This document shows positions 9,731 through 20,939 of a stretch of 64,000 bases of DNA, one piece after another (positions within the stretch are counted from its first letter, which is position 1; every line of letters starts with the position of its first letter). The stretch spans positions 70,978,593 to 71,042,592 of the forward strand of contig NC_073744.1 in the NCBI RefSeq assembly GCF_029784135.1, read 5' to 3'. Made by a program: the position numbers and the translations under genes. The DNA comes from Toxorhynchites rutilus septentrionalis (Eukaryota; Arthropoda; Insecta; Diptera; Culicidae). Below the pieces are notes generated by a model, which saw only the letters and a program-made list of their open reading frames with translations, was not told the origin of the DNA and did not search any database.

Positions 9731-11139
9731 CTTCCATTCATATGAAATTGATGCCGCCAAACGTTAACGGTTTCTGAAATTCGTTTTGCTATCAACCACC
9801 AAAACTTCACTTTGGATTGTTGATGTATGAATACATGTCACTCGGGAAACAGAAATCGGTCACATCACAGGGAAAACCCGACACATTCTCTGTTAACATA
9901 CATCACATCAGCTTTCTAGTTTCCCACAGCAAATGTTTGTTCTCCAAAATTTACTAGTCAGGACGGATGCCATCGTGGGGGAAGTTAAAATACAACATCC
10001 ACATACCTACCCGTAGCTGATCTCCTCCCCATCCTGGTCCGCAGTGCATCGTTCGTCGCGTGAGTGACGCAATCACGACGGATTCGTTTCGGTTCGGTGT
10101 GATTTTATATGCCTTCGCAATAAACGCGCGAAAATGTCTCAATTATGATGTGTTAGTGTTTTTCAACAACTTCTCCCCACGTGTTGTACCTTTGATCCCG
10201 GAGCTTGGCATAATCACTGCACAATTCGTCCGGACCGAGGCGTAAAGTTTGGGATCTGCCAAACATTTAGGAGCGCACTTTTTGGCCAACCTTTCGGAAC
10301 GAATCCAGCTTAAGGTCCGTTTTCGACTTCTCTTCCTCCGATTTGTGTGGATTTGTGCGAGGCGACGGAGAAGAAGACCTTTGGTTTCTTTTATGTCTTT
10401 TATGTCTTTTATCATAATATGATGGATATAATCCGGAAGATTTTTTTACGATAATGTACCGTGGCACGCATAAATCATAAAGCACAGCGGTTAATGGACC
10501 ATAAAGCAGCTGTTTAGCTACGTTTCTCACCGAAATATCCCCGAGAGCGGCCGGTGAGCGGAGCTCGGTGAACTGCCACAAGCACGATTTAGATTACAAA
10601 CAGCTTAACTTTTTCCCCAGCAAATTTGCTGTATCTGTTTGAAATTCTTTTATGTTATATATGAATTGTGCTTCACGGCATCTTACTGCCTGATCTGTTG
10701 TCTTTTTTTTTCGCGTTGATAAATGTTTCCATGAATAATTCCATGACTTTGATATCATTCATTAGTCGCTCGAATACATTTCATAATTTATTTCGTTGGC
10801 CACATAGTGAGACGGTAGTTGAGGTATGTGAGTGAGATAAGTTTTGAGGCGGATGAGACGATTAAGCTATTCTAGCCTATTAGGAGATGTTTTTGAATAG
10901 TTAAGATTCTAAAAAAATATTTTTCAGTAATGAGATGCTCCAGTTTTACCGTTTTACTGTCTTCAAAATAGTAATGTAAGTACAATTAGTCTTTCAAAGA
11001 GATTTGAAATTTTGTAAACTCACTTCATTGCGCCAAAGGTGTCAAAATTAAAACAATATTTCTAGTGCAGGAAAAAACAGTTTTTTTTGTATAGGATTAC
11101 AAAGAAAAATTTAAAATGTTAATATTTTATCAAATCTTT
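9731..11139. other. Intergenic stretch with one unrecognised open frame
   Basis: On the minus strand, 10267-10581 is an open frame of 104 codons whose second half is basic and Ser-rich (KRHKRHKRNQRSSSP). GC content is higher between 10000 and 10600 than around it. It could be a decayed exon. No domain, promoter or splice pair is convincing. The remainder (10620-11139) holds nothing recognised. Confidence 0.25.
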
Positions 11140-11430
11140 TATACTCAGCCGATATCCCCGAAAACGGTTGCCTTTTTCGATGCTGACGCTTTCCTGGCCG
11201 CCTTCTTAGCGGTACCACTCTTCTTTCCGGTGGACTCCCTTTTTACTTTAGGGGAATCTTAAACGAACTTAAACGTGACCTTTGTTTGCACAAACCGTTG
11301 TGTTCCCTCGGTGACTTTTTTCCGACAACTATCATCTCGTTCACCGCGGGATGGTCGGCCGGCTTGTATGTATCTGCTGCAACGGTTTCTCCAGATGCCT
11401 TGATTTTAGGTCCATGTTCGGGAACAAATT
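11140..11430 (-). pseudogene. Histone H1 pseudogene
   Basis: On the minus strand the order matches a linker histone: an N-terminal piece (KASGETVAADT), the start of the globular winged helix (ADHPAVNEMI then KSPREHNG, compare the family's HPPVNEMV and KERNG), then in other frames FVQTK and a Lys/Ala tail (GTAKKAARKASASKKAT). H1 compacts chromatin by binding the nucleosome dyad and linker DNA. Here the middle of the globular domain is deleted and frameshifts and stops separate the blocks, so no functional protein is possible. A second H1 N-terminal piece lies at 17517-17640. Confidence 0.65.
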
Positions 11431-11609
11431 CTGTTCAGTACAAATGCAAGCGAGTAAATGAAATAACAACTTGAATGTATCTGATACGATGATTCCTCCA
11501 GGCGCCTTATTTAGTGTGCGTATTCGTTGAAACATTCTGTTCAGCAGTATTGCAAACGGTCGGTAAAGCCAAGGTACAGCACTATCCAATGCCAATTATT
11601 AGCCCTTTA

Positions 11610-12236
11610 GCTTCCGTCCTGGAACTCCTATCATCACCTCCCCGAGGTGCCGGCTGGGGTATGAGCAACCTTTGAAAAAACCGGGAAACCAACCCCGGTG
11701 AGACCTTTGGTCGTACGCAGACGAAGAATGGGGAAAACGGGCCCCCAAAGGCGACCCGTGCCGAGGAATGAGTGGTGGAAGGGGCGACATAGGTGAGAAG
11801 TCGTGAACGGAGCCTGTGGGGCACCAGGGAGCAGCCCTTACCGTGTTACAGCAGAGTACTGGCGCAGAGGACCCCACTTTTCCATGGCAACTCGTGGGAA
11901 TCACATGGAGAACTTAAACTTAAACAACAAGAAAACAAACAATTCGTAGAGGAACATCGTGGACAAACGGTGTAGATGGAAAAAAGTTACCTCAGCCTTG
12001 CGGCGGAGAGTAAGGAACATAAGTTACCAAAGAACCCTTTCCTGGTTTTAAAACGTTGGCATGCAAAACTGATGACATTGAGGAAACCAATTACATAAGA
12101 AGAGATGCAAGCTACTTGATTGTTTAAAAAAAACAAGAAAGCAGCGAAACTGAAAGCGCTTAAAAGCCTAATAAACGAAACAAAAATGAAAGTTGAATAC
12201 CACAAGACATTGTGTTCAGAATTGAAGTAAAAAAAC
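11610..12236 (+). mobile_element. 5' fragment of an I-type non-LTR retrotransposon (5' UTR and start of ORF1)
   Basis: A GC-richer leader (11610-11900) precedes an ATG at 11976 that opens into ESKEHKLPKNPF, a motif I associate with the first ORF of I-clade elements. The ORF1 product binds the element RNA. Stops appear after about 40 codons, and the sequence gives way to element A at 12237. Assignment is by memory of the motif, so moderate only. It may be the 5' part of the same element as the relic starting near 13560. Confidence 0.4.
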
Positions 12237-12682
12237 TATGGATGGGTTATACCTATGATATAACCGCAAGGTCGACGTAGGACTTTCGTTGGCTTAGTAA
12301 TTATTTGTTTTTTTTTTCAAATAGCAATAATGGCACTTCGAATGCTCCTCATTGGGTACGATATCGCCGCTGCACAAAGCTATTGATTAAACTAGTGGAT
12401 GAATGAAACAATTTACGACTTCAATTGCAAACAAATTCAATTTAGGTCAATTCATTCAATATGGCAGTGGTTATCGCAGCAAATAGTTATCAACATTTTG
12501 CCTAATCATCAAACGGTATGCGTAGAAGTTCAGTGAGCTGGCGATATGAAGGAGCATGCAGTCTTGAATAACCAAGCTGAAGCATTGCATTTGTACCCGC
12601 TTTTGTAGACCGTGTTAGCAAAACGCATTCCGGAGTGTAAAAATGCATGGGATTATAAAAAGTACTGCCGAGATCTGGAATG

Positions 12683-13060
12683 CCGATTTTCCCAACTTAT
12701 TGGTTTTGGAATCTGTGTTGGGGAAACATTCCGATTTGCAAAAACGCAAACGAGTACAAAAGTACCCGCTGCTTGTACCTATTTTGCAATGCCGATTTCC
12801 TATGGCTCCATGGTTTTGAGTCTGTGTTAGGAAAACATTCCAATTTGCAAAAGCGCAAACGAGTACAAAAGCACCAGCAGCTTGCATCTATTTTGCAATG
12901 TCGATTCCCCCAGGCTCCATGGTTCTAAAGTCTGTGTTAGGGAAACATTCTGATTTGCAAAAACGCAAACGAGTACAAAAGTACCCGCTGCTTGTATCTA
13001 TTTTGCAATGCCGATTTCCTCTGGCTCCATGGTTTTGAAGTCTGTGTTAGGGAAACATCC
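12683..13060. repeat. 109-110-bp minisatellite, about 3.5 units
   Basis: Units start near 12683, 12792, 12901 and 13011, each with GGCTCCATGGTTTTGA or a variant, then GGGAAACATTC and GCAAACGAGTACAAAAG. The same unit recurs in element C (19975-20245) and, reversed and diverged, at 52880-53030. Long open frames across it are a by-product of a period near a multiple of three. Confidence 0.8.
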
Positions 13061-13079
13061 ATTCATTCCTGCGATGGTA

Positions 13080-13386
13080 CCTCAATCGCTGTTCAATTAT
13101 AACTGAGTGGATTTCCGAGCGGCGCTCCCTTATATACCGATTGGTGATTTCAATAGCCTGTTTTGAAAGCAATTTTAAGGCTACTGAAACAAGTTTTTGT
13201 ACCAAAAAGTAACAATTATATAACGCGTAGACATTTTATCTTTCGAATGAAGTTTTTATAATACCATTTCGTTCAGTTGTTTAGGAGCTATTTACGCTCA
13301 AAATCTCGGTCTCCGGCGTAACGCTTTCGTTTTCGAAACTTTGATTTTACACCCCGGTATAGAAAGGAAAGACGTAGTCCTACGTC
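13080..13386 (-). promoter_or_regulatory. Shared core-promoter segment in element A
   Basis: On the minus strand a TATATAA box (13130-13136) is followed 30 bp later by CTCAGTT (13101-13106 region), matching the arthropod initiator TCAGT. The segment is highly similar to those in B, C and D. Transcription would run into the minisatellite. Activity is inferred from motif spacing. Confidence 0.5.
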
Positions 13387-14136
13387 AAAACGCATAAATC
13401 TATCTCATTTGGCTTGATATGTTCGAGTGACCACTTTGCCCCCACTAGGTGACCACTGGTGGTAAGCACCAATAATGTTCGATTTTCCTCTTTTTTCTAA
13501 TGATGAAAAGTGTACTATCTTGAATTTTTATAGTAAAAGCCGGTTGCTAACTTGAACAACGCTGGAAATGGACATATTCCTTAGGATGACCACGATGTCC
13601 CCATTTCGCCTAACTGACGACAATAGCATCATCGCAAATGAATTTGCGAAGCTTTTCTCTAAAATATCATCTGACATATACGAATTCACTTTCAATACAC
13701 TCAAAGAGCATGAAGAAAGAACGGTGGACATCCAAAAAAATGTGGATAATAAAATATGCAACAGAGATCAGCTATGGCGACGCATCTGGTTGGAACAGAA
13801 GGAAGACTCAAAAAGCTATCAATGACATTCCTTTCTGGGCTATTAAACGGGAGTTTCTAGATGAACCCTGAGAAATCAAAATCAATGCATATTTGCAGAA
13901 GACGACACCACAGAAAGGCCCCATACTCCACCTGGGAGAATGCCCGATCCTTCAGGGTGGGAAAATGAAAATATTGGGTATAACTATCGACTCAAAACCT
14001 TCAAACAATACTTTGCAAAAGTAGAGAAAATAACAAGATCTCGTATAAAAGTTATGAAAGTAATAGCTGGAAGATACAATCCAAGTAATAGAAACACTCT
14101 GATAAAGGTAGTAAATGCTACCATACTAGCTAAAAT

Positions 14137-14393
14137 GCACCCGTGGTCGACTGGTTAGCGTCTCACATTATCATGCCGGGTGTTCGGGTTCGATTCCCGT
14201 TCTGGTCGGGGGATTTTTCGTCAGAAAAATTTCCTTCGATTTGCACTGTGGTCACGCGTATTCAAGAGCTTGCCCCTCGGAATACATTCAAGGCGTGTTA
14301 TTTGGCTTACGAAATCTCAACCCAGTATTAATAAATGACGCTAGGGTATGCATACGTTGAGAAGTTCAACAGGGAACGTTAACGCCATTCAAG
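14137..14393 (+). mobile_element. tRNA-derived SINE, copy 2 of family 2, with exact 12-bp target duplication
   Basis: This is the sister of 9174-9442: the A box (GTGGTCGACTGGTTAGCGT), B box (GGTTCGATTCCCGTTC) and body match along the whole length. ACTAGCTAAAAT flanks both sides (14125-14136 and 14394-14405). It interrupts the coding relic of an I-type element, so it is younger than that element. Confidence 0.85.
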
Positions 14394-14890
14394 ACTAGCT
14401 AAAATAATCCATGAAGCTGAGTTATATTCAAGAGGAGGCGATATCGTTGCTAAAGCTCTGAACCCTATCTACAGCGAAGGAATTAGAATAGCCTCTGGTG
14501 CTTTCTGTACCAGCCCGGTACTTGCAATATATGCTGAATGTGAAAGGCTCCCTCTCAGCTATCAGATTATCAAAAACATCTGTACAAAAGCGTACAAGTT
14601 AGAAGATAAACTAGCAGTACACCAGTGGGAAATTTCCCCTCTACTTGAAAGAGCGAAAAACAGCTTTGAGCAACTTACAAAACAATAACTATCACAAACA
14701 CAAACGAGCATATCCTCCAAACAAAGGGCATGGATACACCACTGTTCAACTACTCATTGGTCATTGAAATTCAATATTAATGCAGGATGCCCAAGTAACA
14801 TTGTAAAGGCGAACTTCAGAGGGTATATTCACCAATTCCCAGGAAGGAGCCTAATCTATACAGACGGTTCGAAGACGAAAAACAGGAAGT

Positions 14891-16540
14891 AGGTTATATC
14901 TATGGTAAAACCGCAAGGGTGACGTAGGACTATCGTTGATTTAGAGATTATTTGTTTGAAGTTGAATCTGAATTCATTCTGAATGAATGAATATTTGGGG
15001 GACTTCGAAAACGAGAGCGTTACGTTGGAGGCACAAGGTTTTATGCATCCAATATTGGATACGGAAATATCCTACCGATGGGGAAGAATAATCTTCAGAA
15101 GCTATTCTGTTAATTGCGATTGCTTGAAAAATAACAAAATCAAATGTATTTGGTCACAGTGTTACATGGATAGAAAACATTCAAATAAACTCTTTCACAT
15201 GAATGTATTTTTAAATTCCCAGAGGAACTGGCAGATTATTTTCGGGATCTTTCTCGATGCTGAATGGCATCCAAACGGAAAGAATTCCGTGCGTGTATAT
15301 GTGTGTAGCGGCTGCTTCGATGGTCACCTTCTCTTCTCCTGAAGGATCGGCTTCTCTGTGCTCCCTCACAGGTTCAAACAAACTGCCTGCGTTTCAGGGC
15401 AGATTTCGATCCTTCGCCGTCCAGCACCCTCAGCAACGATGTTGTCTTGTCGATGTCCTCACAAAAAATGAATGCGTCTCACCACCAGAATATCGCTTAA
15501 GTATGCTTTTTGTGCGTGATTGAATCGAGAGAAGGTGTGGTTTACGATGGCAATTTGGAAGGCAAACTAGAGGGGAATGAACTCTCTGAGCTCAGAACTT
15601 TCGGCGACTGAGCAATAATCGATTGCGGGCGCATACAATATTGGATACGGAAATATCCTACTGATGGGGAAGAATAATCTTCAGAAGCTATTCTGTTAAT
15701 TGCGATTGATTGAAAAATCACAAAATCAAATGTATTTGGTCACAGTGTTACATGGATAGAAAACATTAAGAGAAACTCTTTCACATGAATGTATTTTTAA
15801 ATTCCCAGAGGAACTGGCAGATTATTTTCAGTAACGATTAGATATTTCCACATTTTCCTCGATACTGGAAGCCCACCAGTGGTTAATGCTAACTCGATAA
15901 CCATCTGTTAATAGCACTTGATTGAAACATATTTGGTCACAGTGTTACATGGATAGAAAACATTCAAATAAACTCTTTCACGTGAATGTATTTTTAAATT
16001 CCCAGAGGAACTGGCAGATTATTTTCCGGATCTTTCTCGATGCTGAATGGCATCCAAACGGAAAAAATTCCGCGCGTGTATATGTGTGTGTGTGTGTGTG
16101 TAGCGGCTGCTTCGAGATCTTGCCGGGGAACCGTTCTGGCCTAAAGTGCACAAACAGGCTCTTGGTGACACCGTTCATTCGCACTTTCATGATAAACGAA
16201 GAGCTTCACCACAACAGCGGCAACATGCTCCAATCGCTGTTCAATTGGAACTGAGTAGATTTCCGAGCGGCGCTCGCTTATATACCGATTGGTGATTTCA
16301 ATAGCCTGTTTTGAAAGCAATTTTAAGACTATTGAAACAAGTTTTTGGATCAGAAAGTAACAAGTATAGAACGCGTAGACATTTTATCTTTCGAATGAAG
16401 TGTTTATCATACCATTTCGTTCAGTTGTTTAGGAGCTATTAACGCTCAAAATCTCGGTCTCCGGCGTAACGCTTTCGTTTTCGAAACTTTGATTTTACAC
16501 CCCGGTATAGAAATGAAAGACGTAGTCCTACGTCAAAATT
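14891..16540. mobile_element. Element B: GACGTAG-ended element with a repeated 250-bp core
   Basis: The left end is GGTTATATCTATGG then GACGTAGGACTATCG (14921). The right end is GACGTAGTCCTACGTC (16519). AAGT flanks it, although AACAGGAAGT also precedes the same end in element D and may be part of the element. The core repeats a block (TGTTACATGGATAGAAAAC and onwards) about three times. A non-repeated piece (15350-15630) is shared with D. The right 310 bp is the common promoter segment. It cuts the RNase H frame of the I-type relic, and coding resumes directly after it. Confidence 0.65.
16227..16534 (-). promoter_or_regulatory. Shared core-promoter segment in element B
   Basis: On the minus strand TATATAA (16278-16284) precedes the initiator CTCAGTT (near 16249-16254) by 30 bp. 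Downstream a short open frame (from about 16190) begins MKVRMNGVTKSLFVHF, which I do not recognise; D carries a closely related version. Confidence 0.45.
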
Positions 16541-17309
16541 AAGTGGGGTACGGTATAGTGATCCCTAACACAAATGAGTGCTTAAATGGTAGGCTACCAA
16601 ACCAGTGTAGCATATTATCCGCTGAGGCATATGTTCTACTAAAGACAACCTAGACACCGCAATGATGCAATGATAAGTCCGTTCAAACTCGGCAAGCTAT
16701 CTAGCTGAATTAGAAAGCATAAACTGCACTCATCCATGGCTGAAACAAGCCAAAACAGCAGCATGAAGAAAAAGTATAAGGTTCATATAGATTCCCAGTT
16801 ACATAGGGATAGAAAGCAACGAAAAAGAAAACAAACTAGCCAACGAAAGTCGATTCAAACCATTAGAAGATCTAAGTCTACCGAAGAAAAGAAGCCATTA
16901 AGTAGATCAAAGAGATAATAGCAGATGAATGGAACAATACGTGGTTCCTCTGCAGAGATGAGAAGTTAAGAAAAATCAAATGCAGTACAGAAAAATGGAC
17001 TGAGGCGGATAACCCTAGGGACCAGAAGCTACTTTCCAGGCTCAGGATGGGCCACACCTGGATAACACATAGCTCAATTATGAGCTAGAGCTTTCAACAT
17101 GCGAAACCTGTGGTACAGCTTTGATAGTAGAGACAGAAACACAAACTAGAAGACAACATCCAGGAGATATTAAAAAATAGTGCCGAGAACATGAAAAGAA
17201 CAATTGACTTCATAAAAGATTGTAAACTAAAAAACGTGATTTGAGCTAGGTACTAGCGAAAGGTCCACCATGCACAGATACCCCAAAAAAGACGAACGAG
17301 TTATTAGAG

Positions 17310-17440
17310 CAAAAAATGGATTGGTTCAATGTTCCAGTTATAAGCATTCGCAATCTTTCATTTTTTCCTGCATGTTCTGTGCTTAGGTTATCATTTCACC
17401 AGCATATACTCCGGTTAGACATAGTCGCACGTCAAAAATG
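17310..17440. repeat. Fragment with a type II GACGTAG end
   Basis: About 110 bp ending CCGGTTAGACATAGTCGCAC match the ends at 45290-45435 and, inverted, at 52621, including GTTATAAGC and TTTTTTCCTGCATGTTCTG. The other end is missing, so this is a truncated element. Confidence 0.55.
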
Positions 17441-17516
17441 CCTGCTGTAAGTGATGGCGATTAGGAGATTAGGGAAGATACGGAAAACGTTAACAAGAGA
17501 AACTTAAAATAAATCG

Positions 17517-17640
17517 AATCATGCATGTGTCCACTATGACGGTATCTCCAGATGCCTCGATTAAGCACCCGCGTTCGGGAGCACATTCCGATCACCACAA
17601 AAGCAATCATCATCAATGAACTAGATTGTTATGATTTCAA
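17517..17640 (-). pseudogene. Histone H1-like N-terminal piece
   Basis: On the minus strand APERGC and EASGDTVIVDT match VPEHGP and KASGETVAADT of the H1 pseudogene at 11140-11430, position for position. An upstream in-frame stop and the abrupt end mark it as a relic. Directly upstream on the same strand lies a copy of the common promoter segment (17640-17815), which supports that promoter having belonged to an H1-like gene. Confidence 0.5.
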
Positions 17641-17815
17641 TAGCTTGCTTTCTAAGCATTTTTTGAGCTATTGAAACCAATTTTTGGATCAATAAGTAAC
17701 AAGTATATAACGCGTAGACATTTTAGACATCTTTCGAATAAAGTGGTTAAAATATGATTTTGTTCAATTGGTTAGAAGGTATCATCCTGCGTAACGCTCT
17801 CGTTTTCGAAACCTT
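17634..17815 (-). promoter_or_regulatory. Partial copy of the shared promoter segment next to H1 sequence
   Basis: Matches A-D over the motifs GTATATAACGCGTAGACA and GTTTTCGAAACCTTCA, but lacks the TATATAAGCGAG box and the GACGTAG end. It is probably the distal promoter only. Confidence 0.5.
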
Positions 17816-18116
17816 CATCAGAAATTCAACCAAAATCAAAACAAAAGCCGAGACTCAAAGCCCAGACAAAAACCCAATGAACCGTCCGTCACCGCCAATT
17901 CGGGACATCGAAGCTGAGTTTGACAGCCACTTCATATGAAGCAAATATAAACAAAACGCATAGCAAAAAGTAGTGAATTTGAACAAGCAATTTTACACGA
18001 GTAATGATTTTAATTTTGATAATAGTAGGTGTTAAAGGTGTTAAAGAATAATGTTCTGCAAAGCTAATTAGGTTGAAATATATAAATTAGCAACATTAGA
18101 AACATCTTTTTATTGT

Positions 18117-18275
18117 GGAAGCGATGTGGCGTAGTGGTAACATTCATGCCTCTCACGCTCAAGGTCACGAGTTCAATTCTCACTCCCGACATTCTTCCAA
18201 AAATGGAAGTAAAAGTGACGAACCAGCCAAATGAGTTGAAAGTCACTATAATACAGAAAAAAACAAACACATATT
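18117..18275 (+). mobile_element. tRNA-derived SINE, family 3
   Basis: The head has an A box like GTGGCGTAGTGGTAACATT and a B box GAGTTCAATTCTCACTCCC, about 60 bp apart, then a body of about 85 bp ending in an A-rich stretch (ACAGAAAAAAACAAAC). The spacing fits an internal Pol III promoter. The acceptor stem does not pair as in a real tRNA. No exact target duplication was found. Confidence 0.6.
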
Positions 18276-19075
18276 CAGAGCCAATATAATCCAGGAAAAT
18301 CATATTATCCATATTAATTGAATATTCTAAGTAAAAGTGTAACGAGTTTTGTACTAGTGGTGAAAAAATCGTGTGCGAAAACAGTGTCTACTAATGATTT
18401 ATTTCGCGTTTTCTCAGGAGCCATTATTGAGAGAAAACGAAACTCGCAATGTATTTGTGGGTCTGGTGATATTTCATATTTCAATTTCATAATCGATGGG
18501 AGGAAATGCAACGCGCTGTTATGAAGAATTCAGGCACGGTTGGTTATTCGTTGATACTATTCGAAATACCGGATTTTATTCGTTTTCGATGAAAGGATAC
18601 GATATTTTTGGCTAATATATTAATTTATAATCAGTAACGACTACACAAATCGAGCGACAGTTAGGTTCAGCGTTACGGTCATATTTTTCAGTATACCTAA
18701 TAACAGCAATATTCTTATTGTTAGGGCAATTCGTCCAACCTTTGGCGTCCCCTTTTGAATGGTTCTGGTGAAAAGATTAAGGAGTTCTTTTAGTAATGAT
18801 TATATACGGCTCCGGACTATGTCACCTGACCATGCAAACAACATTTCATAATAATTTTCATTCAATGTTTCAAAATTTAAAACTGCCTTTGAGTATGCTA
18901 ATCCCAATGAAGGTACTTTTATTCGGTTCTGCGGAATATTCGCAACGGAATAAATAAACGGTTCCTGAAGTGAAAACTGCTTTACAAAGCTCCACTCTAT
19001 CATTACGTATTCGTTTTTTTTATAAACTACTAAAGAATTCGAGAAAAAATAACACTCAAATTATAGTTGAATAAC
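18276..19075. other. AT-rich stretch, nothing recognised
   Basis: Short open frames on both strands (18314-18524, 18800-19003) have no recognised motifs. Confidence 0.4.
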
Positions 19076-19444
19076 TATGGATGGGTTATACCTATGATGT
19101 AACCGCAAGGTCGACGTAGGACTACCAATGGCTTAGTAATCAGTTGTATTTCTTCAATTAGCAATAATCCCACCTCTTCATATTACCGCTGCGCAGAGCT
19201 ATCTTTTATGTGTATTGAATAAATTATTGAATAAACTAGTTGATGAATGATACTATTTACGAATTCAATTGCAAAAAAATCCCAAGTTAAGTCAATTCAT
19301 GCATTATGGTAGTAGTTATCGCAGAAAATAGTTATTAACATTTATCCTAATCATCAAAAGGTATGCGTAGAAGTTCAGTGAAATGGCGACATGAAGAAAT
19401 ATCTTCCAATGCATTCTTGAATAATCGAGCCAAAGCGTTGCATT

Positions 19445-19867
19445 CAGTGATCCCCGATAATCATTCGGTTAATCGGTTAGTCGAATACTTCATACAGGAA
19501 TCGATTATTACTCGAACGAATACTGCACAACCAATTATCGAAGCGAACGAATAATTTACGTCGATTAATCGATCCAAACCCAGAGTGAACAAAATGTACG
19601 GCCACTGCAGTTTTATGCTGAAAATCAATCATTATCTTTAACGCTCCCCTAAGTAATTCGCGTTGACGGCATTGAACTTCGTTCACGACTTTAGGGGAGC
19701 GTTAAAGTTAATAATTAATTTTCATGCGGAATGAACACTTTTTGATTCCAGACGGCTTTCTAGCAAATGAGAAATATTAGTCTAACTTATTATTTCTCTG
19801 AATGTGACGATTAATCGGTTAATCGATTAGCTGATGAACGATTAATTTCGAAAATCGGTGATCACTA
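19445..19867. mobile_element. hAT-type MITE with 8-bp duplication GTTGCATT
   Basis: Ends CAGTGATCCCCGAT and, inverted, TAGTGATCACCGAT. GTTGCATT lies on both sides (19437-19444 and 19868-19875). Element A has the uninterrupted site (AGCATTGCATTTG). An inner inverted repeat (TTAACGCTCCCCTAA against TTAGGGGAGCGTTAA, about 19638-19710) suggests that a second, smaller MITE is nested inside. Confidence 0.8.
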
Positions 19868-20255
19868 GTTGCATTTCTATGCGCTTTTGTAAACCGTGAT
19901 AACAAAACGAATTCCGAAGTGTAAAAATGCTTGGGGGTATAAAAGTATTGCCGACTTAAATGTATCTGCAATGCCGATTTTCCCAACTTCTTGGTTTCGG
20001 AATCTGTATTGGGAAAACATATTCCGGTTTGCAGAAATGCAAACGATTACAAAAGTTCCCGCTGTTTGCATCTAATTTGCTATGCTAATTTCCCCTGGCT
20101 TCATGGTTTTGAAGTCTGTGTCAGGGAAACATTCCGATTTCTTGAAACGCAAGCGAGTACAAAAGTACCCCCAGCTCGCATGTATTTTTCAATGTCGATT
20201 TCCCCAGGCTTCATGGTTTTGAAATCTGTGTTAGGGAAACATCCATCCATTCGTA

Positions 20256-20564
20256 CCTCAATCGTTGCGCAATCATAACTGAGTGGATTTCCGAGCGGTA
20301 CTCGCGTATATACCGATTGGTGTGATTTCAATAGCATGTTTGGAAAGCAATTTTAGGGCTATTGAAACAAGTTTTTGGATCAAAAAGTAACAAGCATATG
20401 AAGCGTAGACATTTTATCTTCCGAATGAAGTGTTTATCATATCATTTCGTTCAGTTGTTTAGGAGCTATTAACACTCAAAATCTCGTTCTCCGGCGTAAC
20501 GCTTCCGTTTTCGAAACATTGAACTTACACCCCAGTATAGAAATGAAAGACGTAGTCCTACGTC
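20256..20564 (-). promoter_or_regulatory. Shared core-promoter segment in element C
   Basis: On the minus strand TATATAC (about 20305-20312) replaces the TATATAA of the sister copies and precedes the initiator CTCAGTT (20277-20282 region). The weakened TATA box would make this the least promising copy. Confidence 0.45.
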
Positions 20565-20570
20565 AAAACA

Positions 20571-20935
20571 CACGGTTTGTTTACTTTTTCCTCATACATC
20601 CATAAAATCCGCTATACGGCGACAGCATACCACCCACAATCCGTTTTGCCTGCCAAGATCGGGTCGATGAAATGTCAACAATCGACCTCAAATGCTGCCA
20701 CCTTGCAATCGATTTATCGACCTTTCATATGCATTCATTGAACAACTTGACGCCACTTTTTTGCCAACATGTGCAAGGCGTCGACCTGCATGTAACGCTG
20801 CTTCCAACACTGATCGTCTCTTGTTTGTATTGGTTTGTTATGAAACATGAAAAGGAAATACATTGATCGATTTTAATCATTTTATTGAAAAAAATTATAA
20901 AAATCCATGTATAATAAAAATAATAATGTATATAA
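20571..20935. other. Intergenic stretch, nothing recognised
   Basis: No domain or element end was seen. AT-rich DNA from 20860 on could be the 3' UTR side of the minus-strand fragment at 20940. Confidence 0.3.
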
Positions 20936-20939
20936 TGGA

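Larger units (their letters stand above)
12237..13390. mobile_element. Element A: GACGTAG-ended non-autonomous element with minisatellite core
   Basis: The left end carries a small hairpin (GGTTATA at 12245, TATAACC at 12259) then GACGTAGGACT at 12274. The right end is GACGTAGTCCTACGTC at 13371. Inside are a 109-110-bp tandem repeat and, next to the right end, the shared 310-bp promoter segment on the minus strand. Element C (19076) has the same order. The target duplication was not resolved. There is no transposase gene, so it would need one in trans. Confidence 0.65.
13560..17290 (+). mobile_element. I-type non-LTR retrotransposon relic, interrupted twice
   Basis: Decayed coding pieces run in order: a linker before RT (NEFAKLFSKISSD), RT thumb (LGITID near 13970; YNPSNRNTLIKV), a C-terminal RT block (14400-14690), the start of an RNase H domain (YTDGSKT at 14858), its continuation after element B (GYGIVIP, SILSAEA at 16550-16640), and a Cys-rich end (TCETCG near 17100). 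The RT palm is missing. A SINE at 14137-14393 and element B at 14891-16540 split it. Many stops and frameshifts show it is old. Confidence 0.6.
19076..20568. mobile_element. Element C: sister of element A, carrying a hAT-type MITE
   Basis: Ends, minisatellite (19975-20245) and promoter segment match element A in order and orientation: left GGTTATACCTATGATGTAACC (split at 19085-19104) and GACGTAGGACT at 19113; right GACGTAGTCCTACGTC at 20549. A 423-bp insertion at 19445-19867 is absent from A. C has about 2.5 minisatellite units. Confidence 0.65.

Noticed and set aside
12610..13060. A gene with repeated peptides
   Set aside because: The repeated peptides come from a minisatellite whose period is near a multiple of three.
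18117..18195. A tRNA gene
   Set aside because: The tRNA-like part does not close an acceptor stem and is followed by a SINE body and A-rich tail.
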